Shown here: positions 8,531 through 16,310 of the stretch, piece after piece | Layout of the letters: each line of letters opens with the position of its first letter | Numbering within the stretch: the stretch's first letter is position 1 | Assembly (NCBI RefSeq): GCF_013294115.1 | Contig: NZ_JABSNP010000001.1 | Coordinates: 310,001 to 374,000, forward strand | DNA from: Hymenobacter caeli | Lineage (GTDB): Bacteria > Bacteroidota > Bacteroidia > Cytophagales > Hymenobacteraceae | Length of the DNA: 64,000 nt | Direction of reading: 5' to 3' | Program-made: the position numbers and the translations under genes | Notes under the pieces: generated by a model | What the model saw: the letters and a program-made list of their open reading frames with translations, nothing else | The model's database searches: none | What the model was told of the DNA's origin: nothing

Positions 8531-9145
8531 ATGGATTTCCCTTCCAAGCTGATTGAAAACGCCGTGGGCGAGCTGGCCCGCCTGCCCGGCATTGGCAAGA
8601 AAACGGCCCTGCGCTTGGCCCTGCACCTGCTGAAGGCCGACACCGACATTACGGCCTCGCTGGCTGAGGCGCTGGCCAAGATGCGTTTTGAAATAACCTA
8701 CTGCCGCACCTGCCACAGCATTTCCGACGCCGAGGAGTGCAGCATCTGCGCCAACCAGTTGCGCGACCACGCCCAGGTGTGCGTGGTGGCCGACGTGCGC
8801 GACGTCATCGCCATTGAAAACACGGGCCAGTACCGCGGCGTGTACCACGTGCTGGGCGGCGTCATCTCGCCCATCGAGGGTGTGGGGCCCACCGACCTGC
8901 ACATCGACTCGCTGGTGGAGCGGGCCGCGGCTGAGGGCTCCGAAGTGCGCGAAATCATCCTTGCCATCAGCCCCACAATGGAGGGCGACACCACGGCCTT
9001 CTACCTCTCGCGCCGCCTGCGCGACCTGCCCAACGTGCACATCAGCACCATTGCCCGCGGCATTCCGATGGGCGGCGAGCTGGAGTACGCCGACGAAATT
9101 ACCCTCGGCCGCAGCATCGTGGACCGCCAGCGGCAGGTGAGCTAG
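8531..9145 (+). CDS. recR: Recombination mediator protein RecR
   Basis: The product is 204 residues, full length. In order it has the helix-hairpin-helix (LPGIGKKTALRLALHLL), the four-Cys zinc finger (CRTCHSISDAEECSIC), the Toprim core starting VCVVADVRDV, and the C-terminal IARGIPMGGELEYAD. RecR works with RecO (and RecF) to load RecA on SSB-coated single-stranded DNA during gap repair. Confidence 0.97.
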   Translation: MDFPSKLIENAVGELARLPGIGKKTALRLALHLLKADTDITASLAEALAKMRFEITYCRTCHSISDAEECSICANQLRDHAQVCVVADVRDVIAIENTGQYRGVYHVLGGVISPIEGVGPTDLHIDSLVERAAAEGSEVREIILAISPTMEGDTTAFYLSRRLRDLPNVHISTIARGIPMGGELEYADEITLGRSIVDRQRQVS

Positions 9146-9181
9146 CCGCAGTCGCGGCGCTGAAGCGTAGTTTCGTCCTTC

Positions 9182-11200
9182 GTGGTCAAGCTCTCCGTTA
9201 TCGTCGTCAGCTACAACGTCTGCTATTTCCTGGAGCAGGCCCTGCTGTCGGTGCGGCGGGCGGCCGAAAAGCTGGGGGCCCCGGTGGAGGTGTTCGTGGT
9301 GGACAACAACTCGGCCGACCACTCGGTGGCGATGGTGCGGGCGCGGTTTCCGGAAGTTATTCTGCTCGAAAACAAGCACAACCCGGGCTTTGCCAAGGCC
9401 AACAACCAGGCCCTGCGCCGCGCCACCGGCCAGTACCAGCTGCTGCTGAACCCCGACACGGTGGTGGAGGAAGACACCTTCCGGGCCTGCTGCGATTTTA
9501 TGGACGCGCACCCCGCCGGCGGGGGCCTGGGCGTGCAAATGCTCGACGGCCAGGGCCGTTTCCTGCCCGAAAGCAAGCGCGGGCTGCCCACGCCCGCCGT
9601 GGCCCTCTACAAAATCCTGGGCCTGAGCTGGCTGCTGCCCCACTCGCGCACCTTCGGCCGCTACCACCTCGGGTTTCTCGACAAAGACCAACCGCACGAG
9701 GTGGACGTGCTCAGCGGGGCGTTTATGCTGCTGCGCCAGGAGGCCCTGGCCCAGGTGGGCCTGCTCGACGAAGACTACTTCATGTACGGCGAGGACATCG
9801 ACCTCTCGTACCGGCTCGCGCTGGGCGGCTGGAAAAACTACTACTTCCCCGGGGCCCGCATCATTCACTACAAGGGCGAAAGCACCCGGCGCACGAGCGT
9901 GAACTACGTGTTCGTGTTTTACCGGGCGATGGTGATTTTCGCCCGCAAGCACTTCGCGCCGCGCCGGGCGGGCCTGCTCTCGCTGCTGATTAACGCGGCC
10001 ATCTGGCTGCGGGCCGGGGCGGCCTTGCTCGGGCGGTTCGTCCGCGCCGCCGCCCCCGTGGCGCTCGACGCGGGCCTGATTTACGGGGGCATGTTTTTCC
10101 TGAAAGACTACTGGGAAAAGAACAACAAGTACGTGCCGGGGCCCTACCCGCCGCAGTACATGCGGGTGGCCGTGCCGGTGTACATCGCCGTGTGGCTGAC
10201 GTCGGCCTACCTGAGCGGCGGCTACGACCGGCCCGTGAAAACGGGCCGCCTGGCCCGGGGCATCCTGGTGGGCACGGTGCTGATTTCGGCCGTGTCGAAC
10301 TTCCTCGACGCCTGGCGCTTTTCCAAGGCCCTCATCGTGCTGGGCGGGGCCTGGGCGCTGGTGGCGCTGGTGGGCCGGCAGCTGGCCACCCACTTCGCTA
10401 CGTACAAAAACCTGCGCCTGGGCCAGCCCCGCCAGAAGAACATTGCCATCGTGGGCTCGGCCGCCGAAAGCCAGCGCGTGCGCCAGCTGCTCGAAGCCGC
10501 CGCCGTGCCGGCCCGCGTCATCGGCTACGTGAACACGGACCCGGAAGACCCAGATGCCGACGGCGCGGCGCGGCCGCATTCCTTCGAGCACTCGCCCATC
10601 GGGCCCCTGCGCCAGCTGCCCGATTTGGTGCGCCTCTACGCCCTCAACGAGCTGATTTTTTGCGGCCGCGACCTGCCCGCCAGCCAGATAATCGGCCTGA
10701 TGCTGGCCCTGCCCGCCGCGCCGCCCGTGGCCTACAAGATTTTGCCCGAGGCCAGCGCCTACATCATCGGCAGCAGCCGCAAAGACGCGCCCGGCGACTA
10801 CTACGCCCTCGCCATCGCCCTGAACCTCAACCAGCCGGGGCCCGCCCGCACCAAGCGCCTGCTCGACGTGCTGAGCGCCGCCGCGCTGCTGGTGCTGGCC
10901 CCGGTGGTGGTCTGGTTTCAGGCGGACAAGCAGCGGTTTGTGCGCAACGCGGGGGCCGTGCTGCTGGGCCGCGCCACCTGGGTGGGCCTGCGCCACACCC
11001 CGGGCCCCGCCCGGGCCCGCCCGGCCGTGCTCTCGCCCGCCGACGCCGCCGACGCCCCCGCGCCCCTCGGTGAACACACCCGGCGGCACCTGGAGCTGCT
11101 CTACGCCAAGGACTACGAGCCGGGGCAGGACCTGGGCATTCTGTGGCGCTGCCGGCGGCGGCTGGGCCAGGCCGTGGGCCCCGGGGCCCCGGAAAAATAA
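9182..11200 (+). CDS. Glycosyltransferase family 2 fused to a truncated sugar-transferase-like module
   Basis: The product is 672 residues from a GTG start. Residues about 4-240 are a GT2 domain: LSVIVVSYN, VFVVDNNSADHSV, LLLNPDTVVEEDTF and DEDYFMYGEDIDLSYRL. Several membrane helices follow. A nucleotide-binding-like segment begins near residue 418 (KNIAIVGSAAES). Near residue 556 TKRLLDVLSAAALLVLAPVVV resembles the membrane anchor that precedes the catalytic part of WcaJ-type undecaprenyl-phosphate sugar transferases, but that catalytic domain is absent. The layout suggests polysaccharide or O-antigen synthesis at the inner membrane. The GT2 call is firm; the origin of the C-terminal part is inferred. 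Confidence 0.85.
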   Translation: MVKLSVIVVSYNVCYFLEQALLSVRRAAEKLGAPVEVFVVDNNSADHSVAMVRARFPEVILLENKHNPGFAKANNQALRRATGQYQLLLNPDTVVEEDTFRACCDFMDAHPAGGGLGVQMLDGQGRFLPESKRGLPTPAVALYKILGLSWLLPHSRTFGRYHLGFLDKDQPHEVDVLSGAFMLLRQEALAQVGLLDEDYFMYGEDIDLSYRLALGGWKNYYFPGARIIHYKGESTRRTSVNYVFVFYRAMVIFARKHFAPRRAGLLSLLINAAIWLRAGAALLGRFVRAAAPVALDAGLIYGGMFFLKDYWEKNNKYVPGPYPPQYMRVAVPVYIAVWLTSAYLSGGYDRPVKTGRLARGILVGTVLISAVSNFLDAWRFSKALIVLGGAWALVALVGRQLATHFATYKNLRLGQPRQKNIAIVGSAAESQRVRQLLEAAAVPARVIGYVNTDPEDPDADGAARPHSFEHSPIGPLRQLPDLVRLYALNELIFCGRDLPASQIIGLMLALPAAPPVAYKILPEASAYIIGSSRKDAPGDYYALAIALNLNQPGPARTKRLLDVLSAAALLVLAPVVVWFQADKQRFVRNAGAVLLGRATWVGLRHTPGPARARPAVLSPADAADAPAPLGEHTRRHLELLYAKDYEPGQDLGILWRCRRRLGQAVGPGAPEK

Positions 11201-11216
11201 GGCCGCCGCTGGTGGT

Positions 11217-11242
11217 TTGGCCTGGGATAGCCAATACCTTTG
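11217..11242 (+). promoter_or_regulatory. Candidate promoter of the aminotransferase gene
   Basis: TTTGG with its TTG at 11217-11219 and TACCTTTG at 11235-11242 fit the Bacteroidetes -33/-7 pair with suitable spacing. The -7 box is 28 bases before the ATG at 11271. Confidence 0.6.
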
Positions 11243-11270
11243 CCGGGCCTCAACTTTTCTGCTGCCCGCT

Positions 11271-12485
11271 ATGCCCGAAGTACTTGCCCCGCCGTCGCCG
11301 CTCTCCAACCGCCTGCTGGCCCTCACGGAATCGGCCACCATCCTCATGGCCAAAAAAGCCCGCGAGCTGGCCGCGCAGGGCGTCGACGTCATCAGCCTGA
11401 GCTTCGGCGAGCCCGATTTTCAGACCCCCCAATACATCAAGGACGCCGCCAAAAAGGCCATCGACGACGGCTTTACGTTCTACACGCCGGTGCCCGGCAC
11501 GCTGGAGCTGCGCCAGGCCATCTGCGACAAGCTGCGCGCCGAAAACGACCTGGACTACCTGCCCGCCAACATCGTGGTGAGCACCGGGGCCAAGCAGGCC
11601 CTGGCCAACGCCATCCTCAGCCTGGTGAACCCGGGCGAGGAGGTCATCGTGTTTTCGCCCTACTGGGTGAGCTACGAGGAGATGGTGAAGCTGGCCGAAG
11701 GCGTGCCCGTGCCGCTGGTGGGCACCCTCGCCAACGACTACAAGGTGACGGCCGCGCAGCTCGAAGCCGCCATCACGCCCCGCACCAAGCTCGTCATGTA
11801 CTCCTCGCCGTGCAACCCCACGGGGGCCGTGTTCAGTAAAGAAGAGCTGGGCGAGATTGCTGACGTGCTGGCCCGCCACCCCCAGGTGTACGCCCTGGCC
11901 GACGAGATTTACGAGTACATCAACTTCGTGGGCGAGCACTACAGCCTGGCCCGCTTCGCGGAGATTAAGGACCGGGTCATCACCGTCAACGGCTTCTCGA
12001 AGGGCTACGCCATGACGGGCTGGCGCCTGGGCTACCTGGCCGCCCGCGCCGACATTGCTTCGGCCTGCGACAAGCTCCAGGGCCAGATTACGTCCGGCAC
12101 CTGCTCCATCACCCAGAAGGCCGGCACCGCCGCCCTGCGCGGCGGCCACGCCAGCGCCGACGAGATGGTGACCGCCTACCACCGCCGCCGCGACCTGGTG
12201 CTGGAAATCGCCAAGGACATCCCCGGCTTGGTGACGCCCACGCCCAGCGGCGCGTTCTACGTGTTTCCCGACGTGTCGGCATTCTTCGGCCGCACCACCG
12301 CCGAAGGACAAGTCATCAAAGACTCGGCCGACCTGGCCCTGTACCTGCTCAGCGACGCCCACGTGGCCGCCGTGTCGGGCGATGCCTTCGGGGCCCCGCA
12401 GTGCATGCGCTTCAGCACCGCCGCCGCCGACGACAAGCTGGTGGAAGCCTTCCAGCGCATCAAGGTCAGCCTGGCCAAGCTGTAG
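11271..12485 (+). CDS. Pyridoxal-phosphate aminotransferase, class I (aspartate aminotransferase type)
   Basis: The product is 404 residues, full length for subgroup I-gamma aspartate aminotransferases. Markers include SFGEPDFQTP, YTPVPGTLELRQAI, STGAKQALANAI, SSPCNPTGAVFS, DEIYEYINF and the Schiff-base motif NGFSKGYAMTGWRLGY with its lysine. It should transfer the amino group between aspartate and 2-oxoglutarate in the cytoplasm. Prephenate or other substrates are also found in this subgroup. The start is set by the ATG after the -7 box and by family length. Confidence 0.9.
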   Translation: MPEVLAPPSPLSNRLLALTESATILMAKKARELAAQGVDVISLSFGEPDFQTPQYIKDAAKKAIDDGFTFYTPVPGTLELRQAICDKLRAENDLDYLPANIVVSTGAKQALANAILSLVNPGEEVIVFSPYWVSYEEMVKLAEGVPVPLVGTLANDYKVTAAQLEAAITPRTKLVMYSSPCNPTGAVFSKEELGEIADVLARHPQVYALADEIYEYINFVGEHYSLARFAEIKDRVITVNGFSKGYAMTGWRLGYLAARADIASACDKLQGQITSGTCSITQKAGTAALRGGHASADEMVTAYHRRRDLVLEIAKDIPGLVTPTPSGAFYVFPDVSAFFGRTTAEGQVIKDSADLALYLLSDAHVAAVSGDAFGAPQCMRFSTAAADDKLVEAFQRIKVSLAKL

Positions 12486-12533
12486 AAATCAAACTTGGGA
12501 GCCGTTTGGCTAATTCAGAAAAGTCACCCAGAA

Positions 12534-12641
12534 CGTCATGCCGAGCGCAGCCGAGGCATCTCGCGTGCCGCAGTAACCCAATCGTTCAACGGGGTTGATT
12601 ACTGCGGCACGCGAGATGCCTCGGCTGCGCTCGGCATGACG
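12534..12641. repeat. Long hairpin repeat, family 1 (GTCATGCYGAGC), copy a
   Basis: Two perfect 43-base arms (12534-12576 and 12599-12641) enclose 22 bases. The outer end is CGTCATGCCGAGCGCAGCC. The right arm runs into GCCCTTTTT, so it may also end transcription of the aminotransferase gene. Related copies lie at 26384, 33367, 51744 and 56742. Confidence 0.9.
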
Positions 12642-12712
12642 GCCCTTTTTGCTATGATTGCTTTTGCATGATAAATTCTTGACTGCTCGTCAACACTGTT
12701 TGCCCTTCTGCG

Positions 12713-12748
12713 AAGGCCCGTCGCTCCTGCGGCGGGCCTTTACCTTTG
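12713..12748 (+). promoter_or_regulatory. Hairpin abutting a -7 element upstream of the heptose kinase gene
   Basis: An 11-bp stem with one G-T pair (12713-12740, AAGGCCCG...CGGGCCTT) is followed directly by TACCTTTG (12741-12748). The stem occupies the place of the -33 element. It can be a terminator that protects the promoter or an operator; the sequence does not decide. Confidence 0.55.
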
Positions 12749-12773
12749 AGGCTTCCTTCCCACCCTTGCCGCA

Positions 12774-13769
12774 ATGCCTGCCGATACGCTTTCCAATCTG
12801 TTTGCCGATTTTAACAAGCTCCGCGTCCTCATCATCGGCGACGTGATGGTGGATGCCTACGTGTGGGGCCGGTCCACGCGCCTCTCGCCCGAGGCCCCCG
12901 TGCCGGTGGTGCACGTGGCCCGCACCGAAAACCGCCTCGGCGGGGCCGCCAACGTGGCCCTGAACGTGCAGGCCCTGGGGGCCACGCCGCTGCTCTGCGC
13001 CGTGATTGGCGACGACGCCGGCGGCGACCAGCTACTGGAGCTGCTGCACCAGCGCGGCCTGCCCGCCACCGGCCTCGTCCGCAGCCCGCACCGCCCCACC
13101 ACCGTGAAGCAGCGCATCCTGGCCCAGGGCCAGCAGCTGCTGCGCATCGACTCGGAGGTGGAAACCGACCTCAACGCCGACGAAACGGCGCAGCTGCTGG
13201 GGGCCTACGACGCCCTGCTGGCCCGGGCCGACGTGGTGGTATTCGAGGACTACGACAAGGGCGTGCTGCGCGAGGAAATCATCGCGCAGTGCATCGCCCG
13301 GGCCCGGCAGCGCGGCATCCCCACCGTGGTGGACCCCAAGAAGAAGAACTTCCTGGCCTACCGCGGCTGCACCCTCTTCAAGCCCAACCTGAAAGAGCTG
13401 CGCGAGGGCCTGATGCTGGAATTCGGCGACCCCGCCACCGACCGCCCCGGCTTTGAGGCCGGCGTGGCCCGCCTGCGTGAGGCCCTGGAGCCCGAAATCG
13501 TGCTGGTGACGCTCTCCGAGCACGGCGTATTCGCCCAGCAAGCCGACCACAAAACCTACCTGCCGGCCCACCTGCGCACCATCTCCGACGTGTCGGGGGC
13601 CGGTGATACCGTCATCAGCATTGCCGCCTGCTGCGTAGCCCTCCGGCAGTCCGCGCCCTTCCTGGCGGCGCTGGCCAACCTGGGCGGCGGGCTGGTGTGC
13701 GAACAGGTAGGGGTGGTACCCATCGAGAAGCAGCAGTTGCTGGCCGAAGCGCGGGAAGCGGGGCTGTAG
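12774..13769 (+). CDS. PfkB-family D-glycero-beta-D-manno-heptose-7-phosphate kinase (RfaE1/HldA-like)
   Basis: The product is 331 residues. It has the ribokinase-fold signature GGAANVALNVQALGA near residue 57 and the C-terminal DVSGAGDTV with the catalytic Asp. The N-terminal LIIGDVMVDAYVWG and RLSPEAPVPVV are specific to the RfaE domain I kinases, which make heptose-1,7-bisphosphate for LPS core or S-layer heptose. There is no C-terminal nucleotidyltransferase domain, so the adenylyl- or guanylyltransferase step must be encoded elsewhere. The start is at the ATG after the -7 box. Confidence 0.88.
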   Translation: MPADTLSNLFADFNKLRVLIIGDVMVDAYVWGRSTRLSPEAPVPVVHVARTENRLGGAANVALNVQALGATPLLCAVIGDDAGGDQLLELLHQRGLPATGLVRSPHRPTTVKQRILAQGQQLLRIDSEVETDLNADETAQLLGAYDALLARADVVVFEDYDKGVLREEIIAQCIARARQRGIPTVVDPKKKNFLAYRGCTLFKPNLKELREGLMLEFGDPATDRPGFEAGVARLREALEPEIVLVTLSEHGVFAQQADHKTYLPAHLRTISDVSGAGDTVISIAACCVALRQSAPFLAALANLGGGLVCEQVGVVPIEKQQLLAEAREAGL

Positions 13770-13820
13770 CGTAGGCTTTGTGGTTTGCGGCGCTGCACTG
13801 AATGGTGGAAAGCCGGGGCC

Positions 13821-14468
13821 CTACGATACCACTTGCATCCGCTGAAACAACAGCGTCAGGATGCGTGGCGGGCCAGCAGGGGCGTCCTCGTCGAACCACT
13901 CGCGCAAGTCCAGCAGGTACAGGCCGGCCGCTTTGGCCAGCTGGGTAAACTCCGCGACGTGGTGCTGAAACACCGGCACCTCCACCCGGCCGGCGGGCGT
14001 GTCGAACCGGGCCTGGCTGCCCTGGTACTGCTTGAAGGGGTGCAGCTCGCCCACGTACACCAGTCCGCCCGGCTTGGCATGCGCTAAGGTTTGGGCGAAC
14101 ACAAAGCGCAAATCCTCCACGTGCTCTAGCACGAGGCTGAACGTGATGAGGTCGAATTTCTGGTCGGTGAATTCCCAGGGCTCCGTGATGTCGGCGAATT
14201 CAAACCGGATGTTTTCGGCTTGCACTTTGGCCTGGGCCCGCGCCAGCATCTCCAGCGAGAAATCGACGCCCACCACCTGCTGCGCCCGCGTCACCAGCCA
14301 CTCCGAGTTTTTGCCGGTGCCGCAGCCAATTTCCAGCACGCTGGCCAAAGGCCGCTCCAGGCTATCCAGTAGCGTGCGCAGCGCGTGGCCTTCAAGGTCG
14401 CGGGTTTTGTTCTGGTTGGTGTCGTACTGGTCGGCCCACTGGTCGTAGGCATCGGCAATGGTGGGCAT
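13821..14468 (-). CDS. Class I SAM-dependent methyltransferase
   Basis: The product is 215 residues with a Rossmann-fold methyltransferase core: motif I VLEIGCGTGKNSEWL, motif II QQVVGVDFS, then FADITEPW and the LEHVEDL segment of motif IV. The rest (GLVYVGELHPFKQY) suits a small-molecule or protein methylase of the Methyltransf_11 type. The substrate cannot be told. It ends a minus-strand run after hemE and the AT-rich gene at 14471, two bases from the latter. Confidence 0.87.
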   Translation of the reverse strand: MPTIADAYDQWADQYDTNQNKTRDLEGHALRTLLDSLERPLASVLEIGCGTGKNSEWLVTRAQQVVGVDFSLEMLARAQAKVQAENIRFEFADITEPWEFTDQKFDLITFSLVLEHVEDLRFVFAQTLAHAKPGGLVYVGELHPFKQYQGSQARFDTPAGRVEVPVFQHHVAEFTQLAKAAGLYLLDLREWFDEDAPAGPPRILTLLFQRMQVVS

Positions 14469-14470
14469 GT

Positions 14471-15202
14471 TTATTCTTTTTCTCGCTTCATTGAGCGTAC
14501 ATAGCGGTACACGTCGCGCTTATGCTTCCAATAATCTTCATAGCTTACTGCTCGGATGGTCGCTACGCCATTATCATTGATAAAAGATGGGAAAGGAATA
14601 TTATCTCTAAATGACTTCCTGACTATAGTGGCATTAGCTAATTCAAGTAATTTGCTTTGAAATTGCTGGACAAGTTGTGCTTCGGCTAATCCATTCTGTG
14701 ACGAAGGCGTCCAATAATTTTTCAGGTAGTAATTTTTGTTGTCGCTGTACTGAATAACTATTTCGACTCCATCGAAACCCTGTTGCCACCCTTTGATGCT
14801 TTCGTCGCTTGGCAACTGTAAAATGGCTGAATTCTTAATTAATTCACTAATAGCAACTGCCTGACTCGTATCAAGAGCATAGTGCTGAAAATAAAATCTT
14901 TCAAAAGGCCTCAAGTCATTATCGGCGTCCTTTACCCATTCTGTAAATGTGCCTTGGAATGTTTCGCTCTGCTGCCATATTTCTATGATTTCACCACCAG
15001 TGGACGATATCCTAAAATGAAATGGATGAGGTGATTTTTCCAGCGGTTCCAAGCCCACTTTGCACTCATTTGACTTTGCCCATTGCTGCCAATAATTGGT
15101 GCTATCCGCCAATCGATAGTTTGGTAGATGGATACGCTTTGCCTGGCCGATTACTTGACCCGACAAACAAAGTGATAAGGTAAGTAGCAAGAAGACTTTC
15201 AT
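14471..15202 (-). CDS. AT-rich secreted hypothetical protein
   Basis: The product is 243 residues with a signal peptide (MKVFLLLTLSLCLSGQVIGQ). The body is rich in Asn, Lys, Tyr and Trp, with stretches such as KNYYLKNYWTPSSQ and VSYEDYWKHKRDVYRYVRSM. I recognise no domain. Base composition is visibly more AT-rich than hemE upstream and the methyltransferase downstream, although it is packed between them with gaps of 10 and 2 bases. That suggests a transferred gene placed in an existing run. Confidence 0.75.
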   Translation of the reverse strand: MKVFLLLTLSLCLSGQVIGQAKRIHLPNYRLADSTNYWQQWAKSNECKVGLEPLEKSPHPFHFRISSTGGEIIEIWQQSETFQGTFTEWVKDADNDLRPFERFYFQHYALDTSQAVAISELIKNSAILQLPSDESIKGWQQGFDGVEIVIQYSDNKNYYLKNYWTPSSQNGLAEAQLVQQFQSKLLELANATIVRKSFRDNIPFPSFINDNGVATIRAVSYEDYWKHKRDVYRYVRSMKREKE

Positions 15203-15212
15203 ATACTCAAGC

Positions 15213-16241
15213 TCACCCCCGCCACTCCTTCACCGTGTCCACGAACACGCGTACGCTGTCGGGGTCGGTGTCGGGGTAGACGCCGTGGCCGAGGTTGGCG
15301 ATGTGGGGGCCCCCGGCGAACTGGCGCAGCATGGCCTGGGTGGCGGCTTTCACCTGGTCGCGGGTGCCGTAGAGGGCGCAGGGGTCGAGGTTGCCTTGCA
15401 GGGTTTTGTCGCCCACCACGCGGCGCACGGCGGCGGGGTTTTCGGTCCAGTCGAGGCCAATGGTGCGGCAGGGCAGGGCGGCGAAGTCCTCCACGGCCCA
15501 CCACGCGCCCTTGGCAAACACCGTGACGGGCACGAGCGGCGCGAGGGCCGCGCAAATCTGGCCGATGTAGCGCGTCGAAAACTCGGCGTAGTGGGCCGGG
15601 GGCAGGATGCCGGCCCACGAGTCGAACACCTGCACCACCTGGGCCCCGGCCGCCACCTGGGCCTGCAAGTAGGCAATGGTGGTGGCGGTAATTTTATCAA
15701 GCAGGCGGTGCGCCAGGGCGGGCTCTTTGTAGAGCATCCCGCGGGCCTTGCTGAAGGTTTTGGAGCCGTGGCCCTCCACCATGTAGGCCAGAATCGTCCA
15801 GGGGGCCCCGGCGAACCCGATGAGCGGCACCCGGCCGTTTAGGGCCCGCTTGGTGATGCGCAGGGCCTCCAGCACGTAGCCCAGGCTTTCCTCGGGGTCG
15901 GCGATGCGCAGGCGGTCCACGTCGGCGGCCGACTTGATGACGGTGGGAAACAGGGGGCCCCGGGCTTCCACCATCTCGTAGGGCAGGCCCATGGCGTCGG
16001 GCACCACCAGGATGTCGGAGAAGATGATGGCCGCGTCCACGTCGAGCGCGTCGATGGGCTGAATGGTGACTTCGGCGGCCAGCTCGGGGGTTTCCACCAG
16101 CTCTTTGAAGCCGGAGAGGCGGGCCCGCAGGGCGCGGTACTCGGGCAGGATGCGGCCGGCTTGGCGCATGAGCCACACGGGCGTCCGCTCGGTGGCTTCG
16201 CCGCGGGCGGCGCGGAGGTAGAGGTCGTTTTTCATCGTCAT
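15213..16241 (-). CDS. hemE: Uroporphyrinogen decarboxylase
   Basis: The product is 342 residues, full length. The family signature [17 protein letters not shown] is at the N-terminus, followed by [32 protein letters not shown] and the C-terminal [12 protein letters not shown]. The enzyme removes four acetate carboxyls from uroporphyrinogen III to give coproporphyrinogen III in heme synthesis. Two in-frame ATGs lie two codons apart (16241 and 16235). A TATCTTTG box nine bases before the first favours 16241. Confidence 0.96.
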   Translation of the reverse strand: MTMKNDLYLRAARGEATERTPVWLMRQAGRILPEYRALRARLSGFKELVETPELAAEVTIQPIDALDVDAAIIFSDILVVPDAMGLPYEMVEARGPLFPTVIKSAADVDRLRIADPEESLGYVLEALRITKRALNGRVPLIGFAGAPWTILAYMVEGHGSKTFSKARGMLYKEPALAHRLLDKITATTIAYLQAQVAAGAQVVQVFDSWAGILPPAHYAEFSTRYIGQICAALAPLVPVTVFAKGAWWAVEDFAALPCRTIGLDWTENPAAVRRVVGDKTLQGNLDPCALYGTRDQVKAATQAMLRQFAGGPHIANLGHGVYPDTDPDSVRVFVDTVKEWRG

Positions 16242-16250
16242 AATTCAAAA

Positions 16251-16282
16251 CAAAGATAGCCCCGGCGCTCGTGCGTCGGGGC
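16251..16282 (-). promoter_or_regulatory. Hairpin abutting the hemE -7 element
   Basis: On the minus strand a 10-bp stem (16282-16259, GCCCCG...CGGGGC, one wobble) is followed at once by TATCTTTG (16258-16251), nine bases before the hemE ATG. The layout matches that upstream of 12774. The stem may be an operator or block read-in from upstream transcription. Confidence 0.5.
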
Positions 16283-16310
16283 CATTTCGGCCTTGCGTTT
16301 TGGGGTTGGG

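Noticed and set aside
8513..11392. Very long open frame on the minus strand opposite recR and the glycosyltransferase
   Set aside because: It is Gly/His/Arg-rich low-complexity sequence with no motif, as expected opposite GC-rich genes; the plus-strand genes have clear family motifs.
14471..15202. AT-rich gene considered as a pseudogene
   Set aside because: The frame is full with a signal peptide and no internal stop.
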